Shown piece after piece: positions 46,246 to 56,807 of a stretch of 64,000 nucleotides of DNA. The notes below the pieces were generated by a model. It had not been told where the DNA came from, ran no database searches, and saw nothing but the letters and a program-made list of their open reading frames with translations. Both the position numbers and the translations under genes were made by a program. The first letter of the stretch is position 1; every line of letters begins with the position of its first letter. Source of the stretch: Methanocaldococcus fervens AG86 (lineage in GTDB: Archaea > AGJL01 > Methanococci > Methanococcales > Methanocaldococcaceae); the NCBI RefSeq assembly GCF_000023985.1, contig NC_013156.1, positions 124,001-188,000 on the forward strand, written 5' to 3'.

Positions 46246-47778
46246 TTATTCTCCAGCAGCTTTTATTCCTAAAACCTCTAACTCTTTCTCATTCAGTCCT
46301 ACTCCTCTCAATCTATCTCTGTTTCCTCTTAAACTTTCAATTGAGTTAATTCCAGCGGCTCCTAAGAGTTCTTTAATCTCATGTGTCCATGCTTTAATCA
46401 AGTTAGCTACTCTTTTAGCTCCAACTTCTGGATCCAGTCTCTTAACTAACTCAGGTTTTTGTGTAGCTATTCCCCAAGCACACAATCCAGTATAGCATCT
46501 TCCACAGACTCTACATCCAAGGGCAACCATTGCGGCAGTTCCGATATATACTGCATCAGCCCCCAAAGCTATTGCTTTAAATACATCTGCAGAGCATCTA
46601 ATTCCTCCACTTGCTATAATGCTAATTTCATTTCTAAGCCCTTCCTCTCTCAATCTCTGATCTACAGCTGCAATAGCCATTTCTATTGGAATTCCTACGT
46701 GATCTCTAAATACCTTTGGAGCTGCCCCGGTTCCTCCTCTGTATCCATCAATAACAACTGCATCAGCATCACTTGTAGCAATTCCAACAGCTATAGCTGG
46801 GGCGTTATGGACAGCGGCAATTTTAACAAACACTGGTTTTTTCCATCTTGTTGCTTCTTTCAAACTCCTAACCAACTGAGCTAAATCCTCAATTGAGTAA
46901 ATGTCATGGTGAGGAGCTGGTGAGATAGCATCACTTCCCTCGGGAATCATTCTTGTCGCTGAAATCTCTGCTGTAACCTTCTCTCCAGGTAAATGTCCTC
47001 CAATTCCCGGCTTAGCTCCTTGCCCTATCTTAATCTCTATTGCCGCACCTTTCATCAAATACTCTTCATTAACTCCAAACCTTCCACTTGCAACTTGGGT
47101 AATTATGTGATCTGCGTAAGGGTAGAGAGGCTTTGGTAATCCCCCTTCACCAGTTCCCATGAATGTTCCACATTCCTTAACTGCCTTGGCAAATGATAGG
47201 TGGGCGTTTAAAGATAAAGCTCCATAAGACATGTGGGCAATCATTATTGGAGTGTCTAACTTTAAATTTGGAGCTATTTTTGTTTTTAGCTTGGCTTTTT
47301 TAATCTTTTTACCATCAATTTCTTCCTCAACAAAGTCAAACTCCAATTGTTTTGGCTTTTTACCAATGTATGTTCTCAATTCCATTGGCTCTCTCAATGG
47401 GTCAATGGATGGATTTGTAACTTGACATGCATCTAAAACAATTTTATCAAAATAGATTGGATGTTCTTTGGCGTTACCCATCCCACTTAATAAAATACAA
47501 CCGGTCTTTGCTTGGTTGTAGATATCTGCCCTTGCATCTATATCCCATAGTGGATGGGACCTCCAAGAAATTGCGTTTTCTTTAATTGTTATGGCATCCC
47601 TTGGACACATTGCAACACATCTATGGCATGCCCCACATCTGTTTGAATAGCTTATTATTCTATCTCCTTCTCTCCTATGAACTCCCCATGAACACTCTAT
47701 TGTACATCTCTCACATAACATACATTTGTTTGGGTCTACTTCAACCTTATACTTTGGAGGAACGTATGAAGGAATCAT
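46246..47778 (-). CDS. gltB: Glutamate synthase FMN/ferredoxin subunit, archaeal type
   Basis: This 510-residue protein has an N-terminal 2[4Fe-4S] ferredoxin domain (CMLCERCTIECS and CGACHRCVAMCP, residues ~19-58). The FMN-binding synthase barrel follows, with IAHMSYGALSLNAHLSFAKA, GEGGLPKPLYPYADH, KIGQGAKPGIGGHLPGEKV and IDGYRGGTGAAPKVF, then a cluster-binding loop CRVCGRCYTGLCAWGI near residue 420. It combines 2-oxoglutarate with ammonia released by the amidotransferase chain to give glutamate. It corresponds to the central part of bacterial GltB fused to ferredoxin. Confidence 0.92.
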   Translation of the reverse strand: MIPSYVPPKYKVEVDPNKCMLCERCTIECSWGVHRREGDRIISYSNRCGACHRCVAMCPRDAITIKENAISWRSHPLWDIDARADIYNQAKTGCILLSGMGNAKEHPIYFDKIVLDACQVTNPSIDPLREPMELRTYIGKKPKQLEFDFVEEEIDGKKIKKAKLKTKIAPNLKLDTPIMIAHMSYGALSLNAHLSFAKAVKECGTFMGTGEGGLPKPLYPYADHIITQVASGRFGVNEEYLMKGAAIEIKIGQGAKPGIGGHLPGEKVTAEISATRMIPEGSDAISPAPHHDIYSIEDLAQLVRSLKEATRWKKPVFVKIAAVHNAPAIAVGIATSDADAVVIDGYRGGTGAAPKVFRDHVGIPIEMAIAAVDQRLREEGLRNEISIIASGGIRCSADVFKAIALGADAVYIGTAAMVALGCRVCGRCYTGLCAWGIATQKPELVKRLDPEVGAKRVANLIKAWTHEIKELLGAAGINSIESLRGNRDRLRGVGLNEKELEVLGIKAAGE

Positions 47779-47816
47779 ATTTTCACTTCCCTATTATTTT
47801 TTACTTTTTTATTTTG

Positions 47817-48905
47817 TTATTTCCATGGTCTTGCAATAACTGGCATTCCAGCGTCAGGCATCCAAACTCTATCTAAATCAGGGCAGATTTTCCTTATAGC
47901 AGATTCTTCACTTGAAACAAATACCATATCATCCTTCTCAGCTGCAATTAATGGTCTTAACTTAATTCTATCTGTTAAACCAAACATTGTTGTATCTTCT
48001 TCAATGTCTCCATTCATAAATATTAATCCGTGTGGAGTTCCAACTGCTATAGCGAAAGGACCATTTAACATAGCCCCTCCATAGGTCAATCTTATTGCAG
48101 TGTGCAACTCCTTTTCTTCCTCCGGCATCTTGTCTATCTCACCCCAGAATCTTGGAGCTAAAGCAGATAACGCATATTCAACAGGAACTCTATGTTTTCT
48201 CATTAATAAATCCAATATATAGGCAACCACTTCAGTATCTGTTAATAATCTACACTTGTAACCAAACATCTCAACGAACCTTCTGTTTGTCCCATAGCTT
48301 GTTATCTCTCCATTGTGAACAACGCTCCAATTTAATAAGTTGAATGGGTGAGCTCCTCCCCACCACGCCTTTGTGTTTGTTGGATATCTTGCATGACCTA
48401 ACCACATATAGCCTTCATACTTATCTATTCTGAAAAATTCAGCGACCTCATTAGGCCATCCAACTGCTTTAAAGACACCTAAATCTTTTCCACTTGATAT
48501 AACAAACGCACCATCCACTCTATCGTTTATCTCCATAACGATATCTACAACAACATCCTCCTCTTTATCTGCATATTTTTCATCAACCTCATAGAAATAT
48601 CTCCATGGTATATGGACTTTTTCTATAATTCCATCTTCTGTTGGAATCTCCTCATCTTTAATAATAGTCCCATATTGTTCTAAAACTTTCTCAACTTCTG
48701 CCTTTATTTTTTCAAATTTTGGGCTATTGTCAATTAATACATGGAAAGCATAACAATCTTTATACTTTTTTGGATATATTCCATAACCTACATAACCAGA
48801 ACCTTTTCCGTTTCCTCTCTCTTTTAAACTATCGAGTGCTATCGCTACTTTATCCCCTTTTATCATTCTTTTTTTTCTACTCATAAAACCGATAATTCCA
48901 CACAT
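47817..48905 (-). CDS. Glutamate synthase amidotransferase (class II GATase) subunit
   Basis: This 362-residue Ntn-type glutamine amidotransferase starts [12 protein letters not shown], so removal of Met exposes the catalytic Cys. Family blocks are [60 protein letters not shown] and [21 protein letters not shown]. It releases ammonia from glutamine for the FMN subunit encoded just downstream. I set the start at 48905 because the Cys must be second; GGAGGG lies just upstream. First gene of the glutamate synthase operon. Confidence 0.9.
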   Translation of the reverse strand: MCGIIGFMSRKKRMIKGDKVAIALDSLKERGNGKGSGYVGYGIYPKKYKDCYAFHVLIDNSPKFEKIKAEVEKVLEQYGTIIKDEEIPTEDGIIEKVHIPWRYFYEVDEKYADKEEDVVVDIVMEINDRVDGAFVISSGKDLGVFKAVGWPNEVAEFFRIDKYEGYMWLGHARYPTNTKAWWGGAHPFNLLNWSVVHNGEITSYGTNRRFVEMFGYKCRLLTDTEVVAYILDLLMRKHRVPVEYALSALAPRFWGEIDKMPEEEKELHTAIRLTYGGAMLNGPFAIAVGTPHGLIFMNGDIEEDTTMFGLTDRIKLRPLIAAEKDDMVFVSSEESAIRKICPDLDRVWMPDAGMPVIARPWK

Positions 48906-49031
48906 AAACAACCCTCCCAAATTAGGTATAAAAGAGATGGTTTTTAGGTTTTGTAAATATTGGTTGAAGTTATATTTAAATAATTATGGTTGAAGATAAT
49001 CGTTACTCTTAACTTTACAATGATTTAAAAA

Positions 49032-49042
49032 AGTATATATAT
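49032..49042 (+). promoter_or_regulatory. TATA-like element before hfq
   Basis: AGTATATATAT lies about 60-70 bases before the Hfq start codon, at a distance that allows a short 5' leader. No other element was recognised in the 196-base gap shared with the divergent glutamate synthase operon. Confidence 0.45.
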
Positions 49043-49101
49043 GTGATTGGAAATTATAAAGGTAGAACAATTTGCATAATATACACTACAAGGTGAAGTA
49101 A

Positions 49102-49317
<216 letters not shown>

Positions 49318-49437
49318 ATTCTTTTCTTTCCTTTTTTATTTTTTATAACATTTATTATTTATGAAACTATTTTCAGTAAACTTTAAATCTAAGGGTTGGG
49401 ATACTAATTTTTACAATCAAAATAAGGGGGTACATAT

Positions 49438-49722
49438 ATGCCAAAGATGGTCTTATTACCGAGAATGACAATGGCTTTAGGGGGGTATATTAGAGAAACA
49501 ACATTTCCTTATGAAGAAGATGATGAGGTAAAGCCATTCCCATACCGGAACGTTATAGTAGGAAATCCAACAGATGAGCCGATAAAAATAGAGGTCCCTG
49601 CCTATGATGAGGGTTGGATAGATAGGCATAAAAAATTGGGGTTAATTGTTGTTCCTGTTAATGAGGATGATGATTTTGTTGGATTATTCCAAATGGTTAA
49701 GGAGAAAGTTAAAAGGGAATAA
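49438..49722 (+). CDS. Conserved hypothetical protein, 94 residues
   Basis: This small soluble protein is not recognised. It begins MPKMVLLPRMTMALGG, has a central RNVIVGNPTDEPIKIEVPAYDEGW and ends in a charged helix. The composition suggests a small alpha/beta fold. It ends 3 bases before the HAD gene and is likely in one operon with it and cobS. A GGGGGT lies 12 bases upstream of the start. Confidence 0.6.
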   Translation: MPKMVLLPRMTMALGGYIRETTFPYEEDDEVKPFPYRNVIVGNPTDEPIKIEVPAYDEGWIDRHKKLGLIVVPVNEDDDFVGLFQMVKEKVKRE

Positions 49723-49725
49723 ACC

Positions 49726-50412
49726 ATGATAAAAGGAATTTTATTTGATTTGGATGATACCCTATATAACTCATCAGAATTCGTTGAGATTGCAAGAAGA
49801 GAGGCGGTTAAATCAATGATAGATGCGGGTTTGAATATAGATTTTGAGGAGGCAATGAATATATTAAATAAAATTATTAAAGACAAGGGTTCAAACTATG
49901 GAAAGCATTTTGATGATTTGGTTAAGGCAGTTTTAGGCAGATATGACCCAAAGATAATAACCACCGGAATAATAACATATCACAACGTTAAATTTGCTTT
50001 ATTAAGACCTTATCCACATACAATAAAAACATTAATAGAGCTTAAGGCAATGGGGTTGAAGTTGGGGGTTATAACCGATGGATTAACTATAAAACAGTGG
50101 GAAAAGCTTATTAGATTGGGGATATATCCGTTTTTTGATGATGTAATTACATCAGAAGAATTTGGTTTAGGAAAACCCCATTTAGAGTTTTTTAAATATG
50201 GGTTGAATAGGATGGGATTAAAAGCTGAGGAAACAATATACGTTGGAGATAGAATTGATAAAGATATAAAGCCGGCAAAAGATCTAGGAATGATTACAGT
50301 TAGGATATTAAAAGGTAGATATAAGGATATGGAAGATGATGGTTATAGCGATTATACAATAAAATCGCTTCAAGAGCTCGTGGATATTGTTAAAGAACTA
50401 AAAAATAAATAA
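49726..50412 (+). CDS. HAD-superfamily hydrolase
   Basis: This 228-residue phosphatase-like protein has the nucleophile motif GILFDLDDTLYNSSEF (residues 4-19), motif II in LGVITDG near 107, motif III Lys in EEFGLGKPHLEFF near 145, and motif IV VGDRIDKDIKPAKDLG near 170. A helical C1 cap lies between. It belongs to the archaeal HAD IA type; substrate unknown. Operonic with cobS 18 bases downstream, where a phosphatase step of cobamide assembly is conceivable. Confidence 0.82.
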   Translation: MIKGILFDLDDTLYNSSEFVEIARREAVKSMIDAGLNIDFEEAMNILNKIIKDKGSNYGKHFDDLVKAVLGRYDPKIITTGIITYHNVKFALLRPYPHTIKTLIELKAMGLKLGVITDGLTIKQWEKLIRLGIYPFFDDVITSEEFGLGKPHLEFFKYGLNRMGLKAEETIYVGDRIDKDIKPAKDLGMITVRILKGRYKDMEDDGYSDYTIKSLQELVDIVKELKNK

Positions 50413-50430
50413 TTTTATTTTGGGATAACC

Positions 50431-51192
50431 ATGTTTAGGGAATTTAAAGCTCTGCTGTCATTTTTTACGAGAATTCCAACTTATGTTGAGGAGTTTGATT
50501 TTGAAAGGATTGCAAATTATTTTTATTTAATTGTTTTAATTGGCTACATATTCGGGATTTTTAGCTTAATAATGGGCTATGTTTTTAACTTTTTGTTGCC
50601 AAATCTCTTAGCTGCTGTTTTAATTTTGTTTTTCATTGAGTATTTAAATGGATTTCACCATATTGATGGGTTAATTGATTTTGGAGACGGATGGATGGCT
50701 GTTGGAGATAAGAGAAAGAAATTAATGGCTATGAAAGATAGATACATTGGCTGTGGTGGTTTAGTTTTTGCAGTATTTATTAATTTATTGGCAGTTGCAT
50801 CAATTTCTTACATTTTGGATATTAATATTTTTTATTTGCTGGCTGTAGAGGTGTGTACAAAGCTCGGGATGTTGAGCTGTTCAACGTTTGGAAATCCTCT
50901 GATTGAAGGAACTGGAAGATACTTTGTTAAAAAAAGTGATGAAAAGTTTTTAACAATTGGTATTATTTTAGCTTTGCCTTTAATTTTGATATTTGATGGA
51001 ATTGAGAGAAAAATTATAATAATAGCCATAATAACAGCAATAATTAGTGGCTTATGTATGGCCAAGATAGCTAAAAAGCATTTTGGGGGAGTTAATGGGG
51101 ATGTGTTGGGGGCTTCAAACGAGATAACGAGGGTTGTTGTTTTAATAGCTGTTATAATATCAACTAACTTAGTTTCATTAATTAAGGTCTAA
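50431..51192 (+). CDS. cobS: Adenosylcobinamide-GDP ribazoletransferase
   Basis: This 253-residue integral membrane protein has about six transmembrane segments. The signature [25 protein letters not shown] near residue 75 contains acidic residues that bind metal and substrate. It joins adenosylcobinamide-GDP with alpha-ribazole (or its phosphate) to form the cobamide. [16 protein letters not shown] near residue 210 is the second conserved loop. Part of a row of tightly spaced genes with the HAD hydrolase and nuclease. Confidence 0.9.
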   Translation: MFREFKALLSFFTRIPTYVEEFDFERIANYFYLIVLIGYIFGIFSLIMGYVFNFLLPNLLAAVLILFFIEYLNGFHHIDGLIDFGDGWMAVGDKRKKLMAMKDRYIGCGGLVFAVFINLLAVASISYILDINIFYLLAVEVCTKLGMLSCSTFGNPLIEGTGRYFVKKSDEKFLTIGIILALPLILIFDGIERKIIIIAIITAIISGLCMAKIAKKHFGGVNGDVLGASNEITRVVVLIAVIISTNLVSLIKV

Positions 51193-51202
51193 TTGTGACA
51201 TT

Positions 51203-51772
51203 ATGACATTTAAAAAAGAACTCATAACTTTAATAATTGTTTTTACTTTTTTAGGAGGATGTATCAGCCATAATTTTAATAATGGCGATTTTATAAGATC
51301 TCATGAGCATTATTACGGAAAAGTTACTAAAGTTGTTGATGGAGACACGGTTTATGTAAATGTTAATGGAGAGATGTGGAAAATTAGGCTGTTGGGGGTT
51401 GATACTCCAGAAACTTATGGGAAAAATAGCCCTTATGAGTATTTTTTATTAAATGGAACGCCAATAACAAACACCACCTATTTAAAAATTTGGGGAGAAA
51501 AGGCCAAATATTTTGCAAAGAAAGAATTGGAAAATAAAACAGTTATTATTGTCTTTGATAATAGAGCTCCAAAAAAGGATAGATATGGAAGATATTTAGC
51601 TTACATTTTTATAAATGATAGCAACAATTTAATAAATTTCAATGAAGAACTTTTAAAATATGGTTATGCAAGGGTCTATATAAGCAATTTTGAGCTGAAA
51701 AATGAATTTTTAGAGGCTGAAAAAGAGGCTAAGAAAAATAAAATTGGCTTATGGAATTGGAAAAATAATTAA
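51203..51772 (+). CDS. Staphylococcal-nuclease-like (TNase) lipoprotein
   Basis: This 189-residue protein has a signal peptide and lipobox (FLGGC, Cys near residue 19), so it is surface-anchored. The OB-fold nuclease domain shows GKVTKVVDGDTVYVNVNGEMWKIRLLGVDTPETYG with calcium-binding and catalytic Asp/Arg residues, then KDRYGRYLAYIFI carrying the second catalytic Arg, and FLEAEKEAKKNKIGLW near the end. It would degrade nucleic acid outside the cell. It starts 10 bases after cobS and shares that transcription unit. Confidence 0.85.
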   Translation: MTFKKELITLIIVFTFLGGCISHNFNNGDFIRSHEHYYGKVTKVVDGDTVYVNVNGEMWKIRLLGVDTPETYGKNSPYEYFLLNGTPITNTTYLKIWGEKAKYFAKKELENKTVIIVFDNRAPKKDRYGRYLAYIFINDSNNLINFNEELLKYGYARVYISNFELKNEFLEAEKEAKKNKIGLWNWKNN

Positions 51773-51784
51773 GAGGATGATCTT

Positions 51785-52633
51785 ATGGAGGGCAAAGCCT
51801 ATGCTTTAGCTTCTGGAACGATAATAAACGCCATAGCAACTGGGAAAGGTTCAGCTTTTGGTTTGGATTTAAAGGTTTATGCAAGAGTTAAGCTAATAGA
51901 TGATGGGAAAAATAGAATAGAGGGGAGAGTTTTAGATAATCCAAACATTAAGCCAAATTTAATAATAAGATGTGTTAAAAATACTTTGGACTATTTTGGA
52001 TTAAACTACTCTGCTTATGTTGAAACAAAGACGGAAATTCCAATAAAATCAGGTTTAAGTAGCAGTTCAGCCACGTCCAATGCCGTTGTTTTAGCTACAT
52101 TTGATGCTTTAAATGAAAAGATAGACGATGAGCTAATATTAAATTTAGGAATAAAATCAAGCTTTGATGAAAAATTAACTGTAACCGGGGCTTATGATGA
52201 TGCAACTGCTTCATACTATGGTGGAATAACTATAACTGATAATTTAGGGAGAAAAATTTTAAAAAGAGATAAGATGAGGGAAGATTTAAATGTATTGGTT
52301 TTAATTCCAAATTTGGAGAAGAATGTTGATGTAAATAGGATGAGACTAATAAAAGATTACATTGAAATTGCTTTTAATGAGGCTATTGAAGGAAATTACT
52401 TTAAAGCCTTGTTTTTGAATGGAATTCTTTATGCATCTGCTTTAAACTTTCCAACGAATATAGCGATAGATGCCTTAGAGGCTGGAGCAATAACAGCTGG
52501 GTTGTCTGGAACTGGACCGGGTTATATAGCAATAGCTGAAGATGAAGATGTTGAGAAAGTAAAAAACGCCTTAGAAAAGTATGGAAAGGTTATTTTAACA
52601 AAGCCAAACAATGAAGGGGCTTCTATCTATTAA
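51785..52633 (+). CDS. aroK: Archaeal shikimate kinase (GHMP family)
   Basis: This 282-residue GHMP-type kinase replaces the bacterial AroK fold in archaea. The ATP-binding motif is [24 protein letters not shown] near residues 85-110, and the C-terminal GHMP motif 3 is [15 protein letters not shown] near residue 238. It phosphorylates shikimate in the aromatic pathway whose last step, aroC, is at 23.8 kb. The start at 51785 follows GAGGATGATCTT. It closes the cobS-nuclease gene row. Confidence 0.88.
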   Translation: MEGKAYALASGTIINAIATGKGSAFGLDLKVYARVKLIDDGKNRIEGRVLDNPNIKPNLIIRCVKNTLDYFGLNYSAYVETKTEIPIKSGLSSSSATSNAVVLATFDALNEKIDDELILNLGIKSSFDEKLTVTGAYDDATASYYGGITITDNLGRKILKRDKMREDLNVLVLIPNLEKNVDVNRMRLIKDYIEIAFNEAIEGNYFKALFLNGILYASALNFPTNIAIDALEAGAITAGLSGTGPGYIAIAEDEDVEKVKNALEKYGKVILTKPNNEGASIY

Positions 52634-52656
52634 TTTAAATTTTTTTATTTTTATGA

Positions 52657-52684
52657 AATTTATCATGATTTTTGATGATAAATT
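52657..52684. promoter_or_regulatory. Perfect 10-base inverted repeat upstream of cobN
   Basis: AATTTATCAT and ATGATAAATT are exact complements separated by eight bases (GATTTTTG). The element lies 24 bases after aroK and about 75 bases before cobN. It could end the aroK transcript or control cobN. AT richness lowers its weight. Confidence 0.4.
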
Positions 52685-52758
52685 ATAAATAGTAATAAAT
52701 CTTATAGAAAATTAACACTAAGGTAGCTATTATATACTTTTAATATTATGGTGGTATT

Positions 52759-55700
52759 ATGAAAATCACATTCTATATGTGGGCATCCTACTGCTCAATA
52801 TTAAAAAAAGCTTTGGATGAGCTTAAAAAAGAAGGAAAAAACATTGAATATAAGATATATTCCAACAGAAATCCAATAGATGATAAATTTTTAGAAGATA
52901 TTAAAGATTCTGATATAGTATTTATTTATAAAACCTCATCTGATGACATTGATTTGAAAAAAATAGAAAAAATAAATAAAAATGTTGTGGTTGTTGCACA
53001 AGATCCAAGCGTTTGGAATTCTGAAAAATCTGCTAAATGCTATTTATTTACAACCTATGGAGGTTTAGACAACTTTAAAAATATGGTTTTGTATTTGATG
53101 GGTGAAGATAAAGAGGTTATAAAAAAACCTTTCCAAGGTATTTATTATAAAGGGAAGATTTACGAGGAGTTAGAGGAGTTTTTAAAGGATGTTAAGTTCG
53201 ATAAAAAATATACGGTTGGAATTTTATTCTCAAGGCATTATTTGGTTAATGACGATATGGATGTGATTAATAAGCTTTTAAATAGGTTAGAGAAAGAGTT
53301 TAATGTAATTCCAGTATTTTCTTATGGAGCTAAATGTGAGGAGTTGAATGCATTAGGTGGGGGAGAAAGTATTTTAAAATACTTTTTAAAGGATGATAAG
53401 CCAATAATAGACGCTTTAATAAATTTATTATCCTTCCCATTGGGAACTGTAAAAGATAAATCCAATTTAAATAAAATCTCTGAAGTTGAGATACTTAAAA
53501 AATTAGATGTTCCAGTATTTCATCCAATAATGAGTTATTATAAAAGTTACAACGACTGGAAAAAAGATGAACAAGGTTTATCTGCAGATATTGGTTGGAC
53601 GGTTACTTTGCCAGAGTTTGAGGGGGTTATTGAGCCAATTATTATTGGAACTACTGAAAATGAAGAGGGGTTGGAAAAGAAGTTTGGAATTGAGGAGAGG
53701 ATAGATAAGGTTGTTAGAAGAATAAAAAGATGGGTTGAGTTAAAATACAAGCAAAAAAAAGATAGAAAGGTTATATTTATTTTGCATAACAATGCGTGTG
53801 CCTCTGTTGAAGCAACGGTTGGAAGTGCGGCTCATTTAGATAGCTTTCAAAGTGTTGTAAATATTATGAAAAGATTGAAGGAAGAAGGTTATTATGTGGA
53901 AGATATTCCAAAGGATGGAGAGGAGTTGGCTCAGCTAATTATGAAAAAGAAGGCAATTTCAGAATTCAGATGGACTACTGTAAATGAAATCATTGCTAAA
54001 GGAGGGCATTTGTATTTAATGGATGAGGATGAATATTATGAATATTTCAACAAATTACCTGAAAATGTAAAAAACAAGATTTTAGAGACCTGGGGAGATT
54101 TAAACGGCAAAGACATTCCCGCAGGTATGATTTATAAAGTTAATGGAAAAAACGAGATAGTTATAACTGGTTTAAAGTTTGGAAATGTCTATGTTTGCGT
54201 TCAACCAAAGAGAGGATGTGCTGGAGCAAGATGTGATGGTAGAGTTTGTAAAATACTACACGACCCTTACTGCCCACCAACTCATCAATACATAGCAAGC
54301 TATAAATACTTCAACGATATTGGCGATGTAATAATCCACGTTGGAACTCATGGAACTTTAGAATTTTTACCTGGAAAAAATGTTGGTTTATCCAATGAGT
54401 GTTATCCAGACATCTGCATTGGAGATATTCCTCACATCTACATATACAATTCAGACAATCCTCCAGAGGGAACTATAGCAAAGAGAAGGAGTTATGCAAC
54501 AATTATTGACCATATGCAGACAGTTATGGTAGATGCATTTTATGAGGAGCTAGAAACGTTAAACAGCTATGTAGAGGAATATATGAAAGAGATAGATGCT
54601 TCAAGAAGGCATCAATTAGAACATTTAATAGTTGAAGAAGTTAAAAAAACTAATTTATTAAAAATAAAAGAAAAGATTGAGAAGATTGAAAAAGAAGGAA
54701 ACATTCATGAGAAATTTGATGAGATATTTGAAGAGATAAGAGATACATTGGAGATGATAAAGAATTCAAAGTGTAACGATGGCATGCACATCTTTGGAGA
54801 GCTTCCAAGTGGGGAGAAGAGGGTTGAATTTATAAAAAGTATCTTAGAGTTTGAATATAAAGATATTAAATTAAAAGAGAAAATCTCCAATGTATTGGAT
54901 GGAAAAAGCATAAAAGATAAAGAATTAGAAGAAAAAATTAAAGATATCAATGAAAGAATTGAAAAATCTGATGAAATTGGCTCTCTATTGAGAGGCATTG
55001 ATGCCAAATACATTGAACCAGGACCTTCTGGATTGATAACGAGAGGGAGCTACGATATTTTACCAACTGGAAGAAACTTCTATTCATTAGACCCTTACAG
55101 GATTCCTACAAAATCCGCCTATAGAGTTGGAGTTTTATTAGCTGAAAAATTAATTGAGAAATATTTAGAGGAGGAGGGAAGGTATCCAGAAAACGTTGCT
55201 TTATATTGGATGTGTTCCGATATTATGTGGGCTGATGGAGAAGGTATGGGAATGATATTGTATTTGTTAGGAGTTAAACCAGTTTATAGGGGAGGAAGAG
55301 TTGTTGGCTTAGAAGTTATTCCCTTAGAAGAATTGGGAAGGCCAAGAATTGATGTAACAATTAGGGTTAGTGGAATAACAAGGGATATGTTTCCAAACTG
55401 TATAGAACTTGTTGATGAGGCAATAATGAAAGTGGCAAATTTAGATGAGCCTTTAGAAATGAATTTTGTAAAAAAACATGTTTTTGAAGGATTAGATAAA
55501 GGTTTATCATTTAGAGAAGCAACATTTAGGATTTTCTGCTCTGCTCCAGGGACATATGGAAATGGGGTTAAGTATGCTGTCTATGCAAGTGCATGGGAGA
55601 ATAAGGAGGATTTAAAAGATGCGTTCATCCATTGGAACTCATATGCCTATGGAAAAGGAGTTTATGGAAAAAAGGCAGTGGATTCATTTGAAAATATATT

Positions 55701-56316
55701 AAAAACAGTTGATTTAACGTTTAATAAAGTTGTTACAGATGAATACGATTTATTTGGCTGTTGTTGTTACTTTGGAACTCATGGAGGCTTAACAAATGCC
55801 GCAAGGGTTTTAAAAAATAAAGATGTTAAAGCTTATTATGGAGATACAAGAAATCCAAACAGTGTTGAAGTAAGAACTTTAAAGGAAGAGATCGAGAGGG
55901 TTGCATTAACAAAACTCCTAAATCCAAAGTGGATTGAGGGGATGAAGAAGCACGGGTATAAGGGGGCTGGAGATATAGCTAAGAGGATTGGAAGAGTTTA
56001 TGGTTGGAGTGCTACAACTAAAGAAGTTGATAACTGGGTTTTTGATGAGATATTCAACACATTTGTAAAAAATGAAGAAAACAGAAGGTTTTTTAAAGAA
56101 CATAACATATATGCATTGGAGGAAATCTCAAGAAGGTTGTTAGAAGCATATCAGAGAGGATTGTGGAAAACCTCTGAAGAAAACATTGATGAGCTTAAAA
56201 GAGTTTATTTAGAAATAGAAGGGGATATCGAAGAAAGTTATAACAATATAGAAGAAATTGGTGAATTTCAGGGAGGAAGTGTTGATATAGACATATCCTG
56301 GAAGGAGAAACTTTAG
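52759..56316 (+). CDS. cobN: CobN / magnesium-chelatase H-type large subunit
   Basis: This 1185-residue chelatase subunit inserts cobalt into the corrin ring (or another metal into a tetrapyrrole). Blocks seen: a FILHNNACASVEATVGSAAHLDS region near residue 340, DIPAGMIYKVNGKNEIVITGLKFGNVYVCVQPKRG near 450-490, VIIHVGTHGTLEFLPGKNVGLSNECYPD near 530, GEGMGMILYLLGVKPVYRGGRVVG near 840 and CCYFGTHGGLTNAARVLKNK near 1005. It is somewhat shorter than bacterial CobN. No ChlI/ChlD-type partners are nearby. The start follows ATGGTGGTATT. Confidence 0.9.
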   Translation: MKITFYMWASYCSILKKALDELKKEGKNIEYKIYSNRNPIDDKFLEDIKDSDIVFIYKTSSDDIDLKKIEKINKNVVVVAQDPSVWNSEKSAKCYLFTTYGGLDNFKNMVLYLMGEDKEVIKKPFQGIYYKGKIYEELEEFLKDVKFDKKYTVGILFSRHYLVNDDMDVINKLLNRLEKEFNVIPVFSYGAKCEELNALGGGESILKYFLKDDKPIIDALINLLSFPLGTVKDKSNLNKISEVEILKKLDVPVFHPIMSYYKSYNDWKKDEQGLSADIGWTVTLPEFEGVIEPIIIGTTENEEGLEKKFGIEERIDKVVRRIKRWVELKYKQKKDRKVIFILHNNACASVEATVGSAAHLDSFQSVVNIMKRLKEEGYYVEDIPKDGEELAQLIMKKKAISEFRWTTVNEIIAKGGHLYLMDEDEYYEYFNKLPENVKNKILETWGDLNGKDIPAGMIYKVNGKNEIVITGLKFGNVYVCVQPKRGCAGARCDGRVCKILHDPYCPPTHQYIASYKYFNDIGDVIIHVGTHGTLEFLPGKNVGLSNECYPDICIGDIPHIYIYNSDNPPEGTIAKRRSYATIIDHMQTVMVDAFYEELETLNSYVEEYMKEIDASRRHQLEHLIVEEVKKTNLLKIKEKIEKIEKEGNIHEKFDEIFEEIRDTLEMIKNSKCNDGMHIFGELPSGEKRVEFIKSILEFEYKDIKLKEKISNVLDGKSIKDKELEEKIKDINERIEKSDEIGSLLRGIDAKYIEPGPSGLITRGSYDILPTGRNFYSLDPYRIPTKSAYRVGVLLAEKLIEKYLEEEGRYPENVALYWMCSDIMWADGEGMGMILYLLGVKPVYRGGRVVGLEVIPLEELGRPRIDVTIRVSGITRDMFPNCIELVDEAIMKVANLDEPLEMNFVKKHVFEGLDKGLSFREATFRIFCSAPGTYGNGVKYAVYASAWENKEDLKDAFIHWNSYAYGKGVYGKKAVDSFENILKTVDLTFNKVVTDEYDLFGCCCYFGTHGGLTNAARVLKNKDVKAYYGDTRNPNSVEVRTLKEEIERVALTKLLNPKWIEGMKKHGYKGAGDIAKRIGRVYGWSATTKEVDNWVFDEIFNTFVKNEENRRFFKEHNIYALEEISRRLLEAYQRGLWKTSEENIDELKRVYLEIEGDIEESYNNIEEIGEFQGGSVDIDISWKEKL

Positions 56317-56433
56317 AACTTTGAACATATTTAAATGAAACAGTGTTTTTTATAATTTGGTGTTCAACCTCTCAACATTCATCAACCATGTGTGCAAAAA
56401 TTTTTCAACAACAGCTATGAAAAATGAAAACAA

Positions 56434-56449
56434 CCGAAAAGTTTAAATA
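56434..56449 (+). promoter_or_regulatory. BRE/TATA promoter of the histone gene
   Basis: CCGAAAA followed by GTTTAAATA reads as a purine-rich BRE next to a TATA box, about 48-63 bases before the histone start codon. The fit to strong archaeal promoters matches the high expected expression. Confidence 0.65.
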
Positions 56450-56496
56450 AAGGATTCTATAACAATATTTATTGTAAATCAGTTTGAGGTGGTATT

Positions 56497-56700
56497 ATGG
56501 CTGAGCTTCCAGTTGCACCATTTGAAAGAATCTTGAAAAAAGCTGGTGCTGAGAGAGTTAGCAGAGCAGCAGCAGAATACTTAGCAGAAGCAGTTGAAGA
56601 AATCGCATTAGAAATCGCAAGAGAAGCAGTTGATTTAGCAAAACACGCAAAAAGAAAAACAGTAAAAGTCGAAGACATAAAATTAGCTTTGAAGAAATAA
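56497..56700 (+). CDS. Archaeal histone (HMf type)
   Basis: This 67-residue single histone fold reads [21 protein letters not shown], then a long central helix ([29 protein letters not shown]), then [16 protein letters not shown]. The RKTVK loop and the N-terminal PFERI arm contact DNA. It forms dimers and longer filaments wrapping DNA. No tails or insertions. GAGGTGGTATT precedes the ATG, and T-rich DNA follows the stop. Confidence 0.96.
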   Translation: MAELPVAPFERILKKAGAERVSRAAAEYLAEAVEEIALEIAREAVDLAKHAKRKTVKVEDIKLALKK

Positions 56701-56807
56701 ATTCTCAATTTTTCTTTTAATTTTCTATTTTATTCGTTTGGCTGATTTTCTATTATTTCAATTTATATTCATTTATTTATATATTCATTTTCTTAAATGG
56801 TGAAAAT

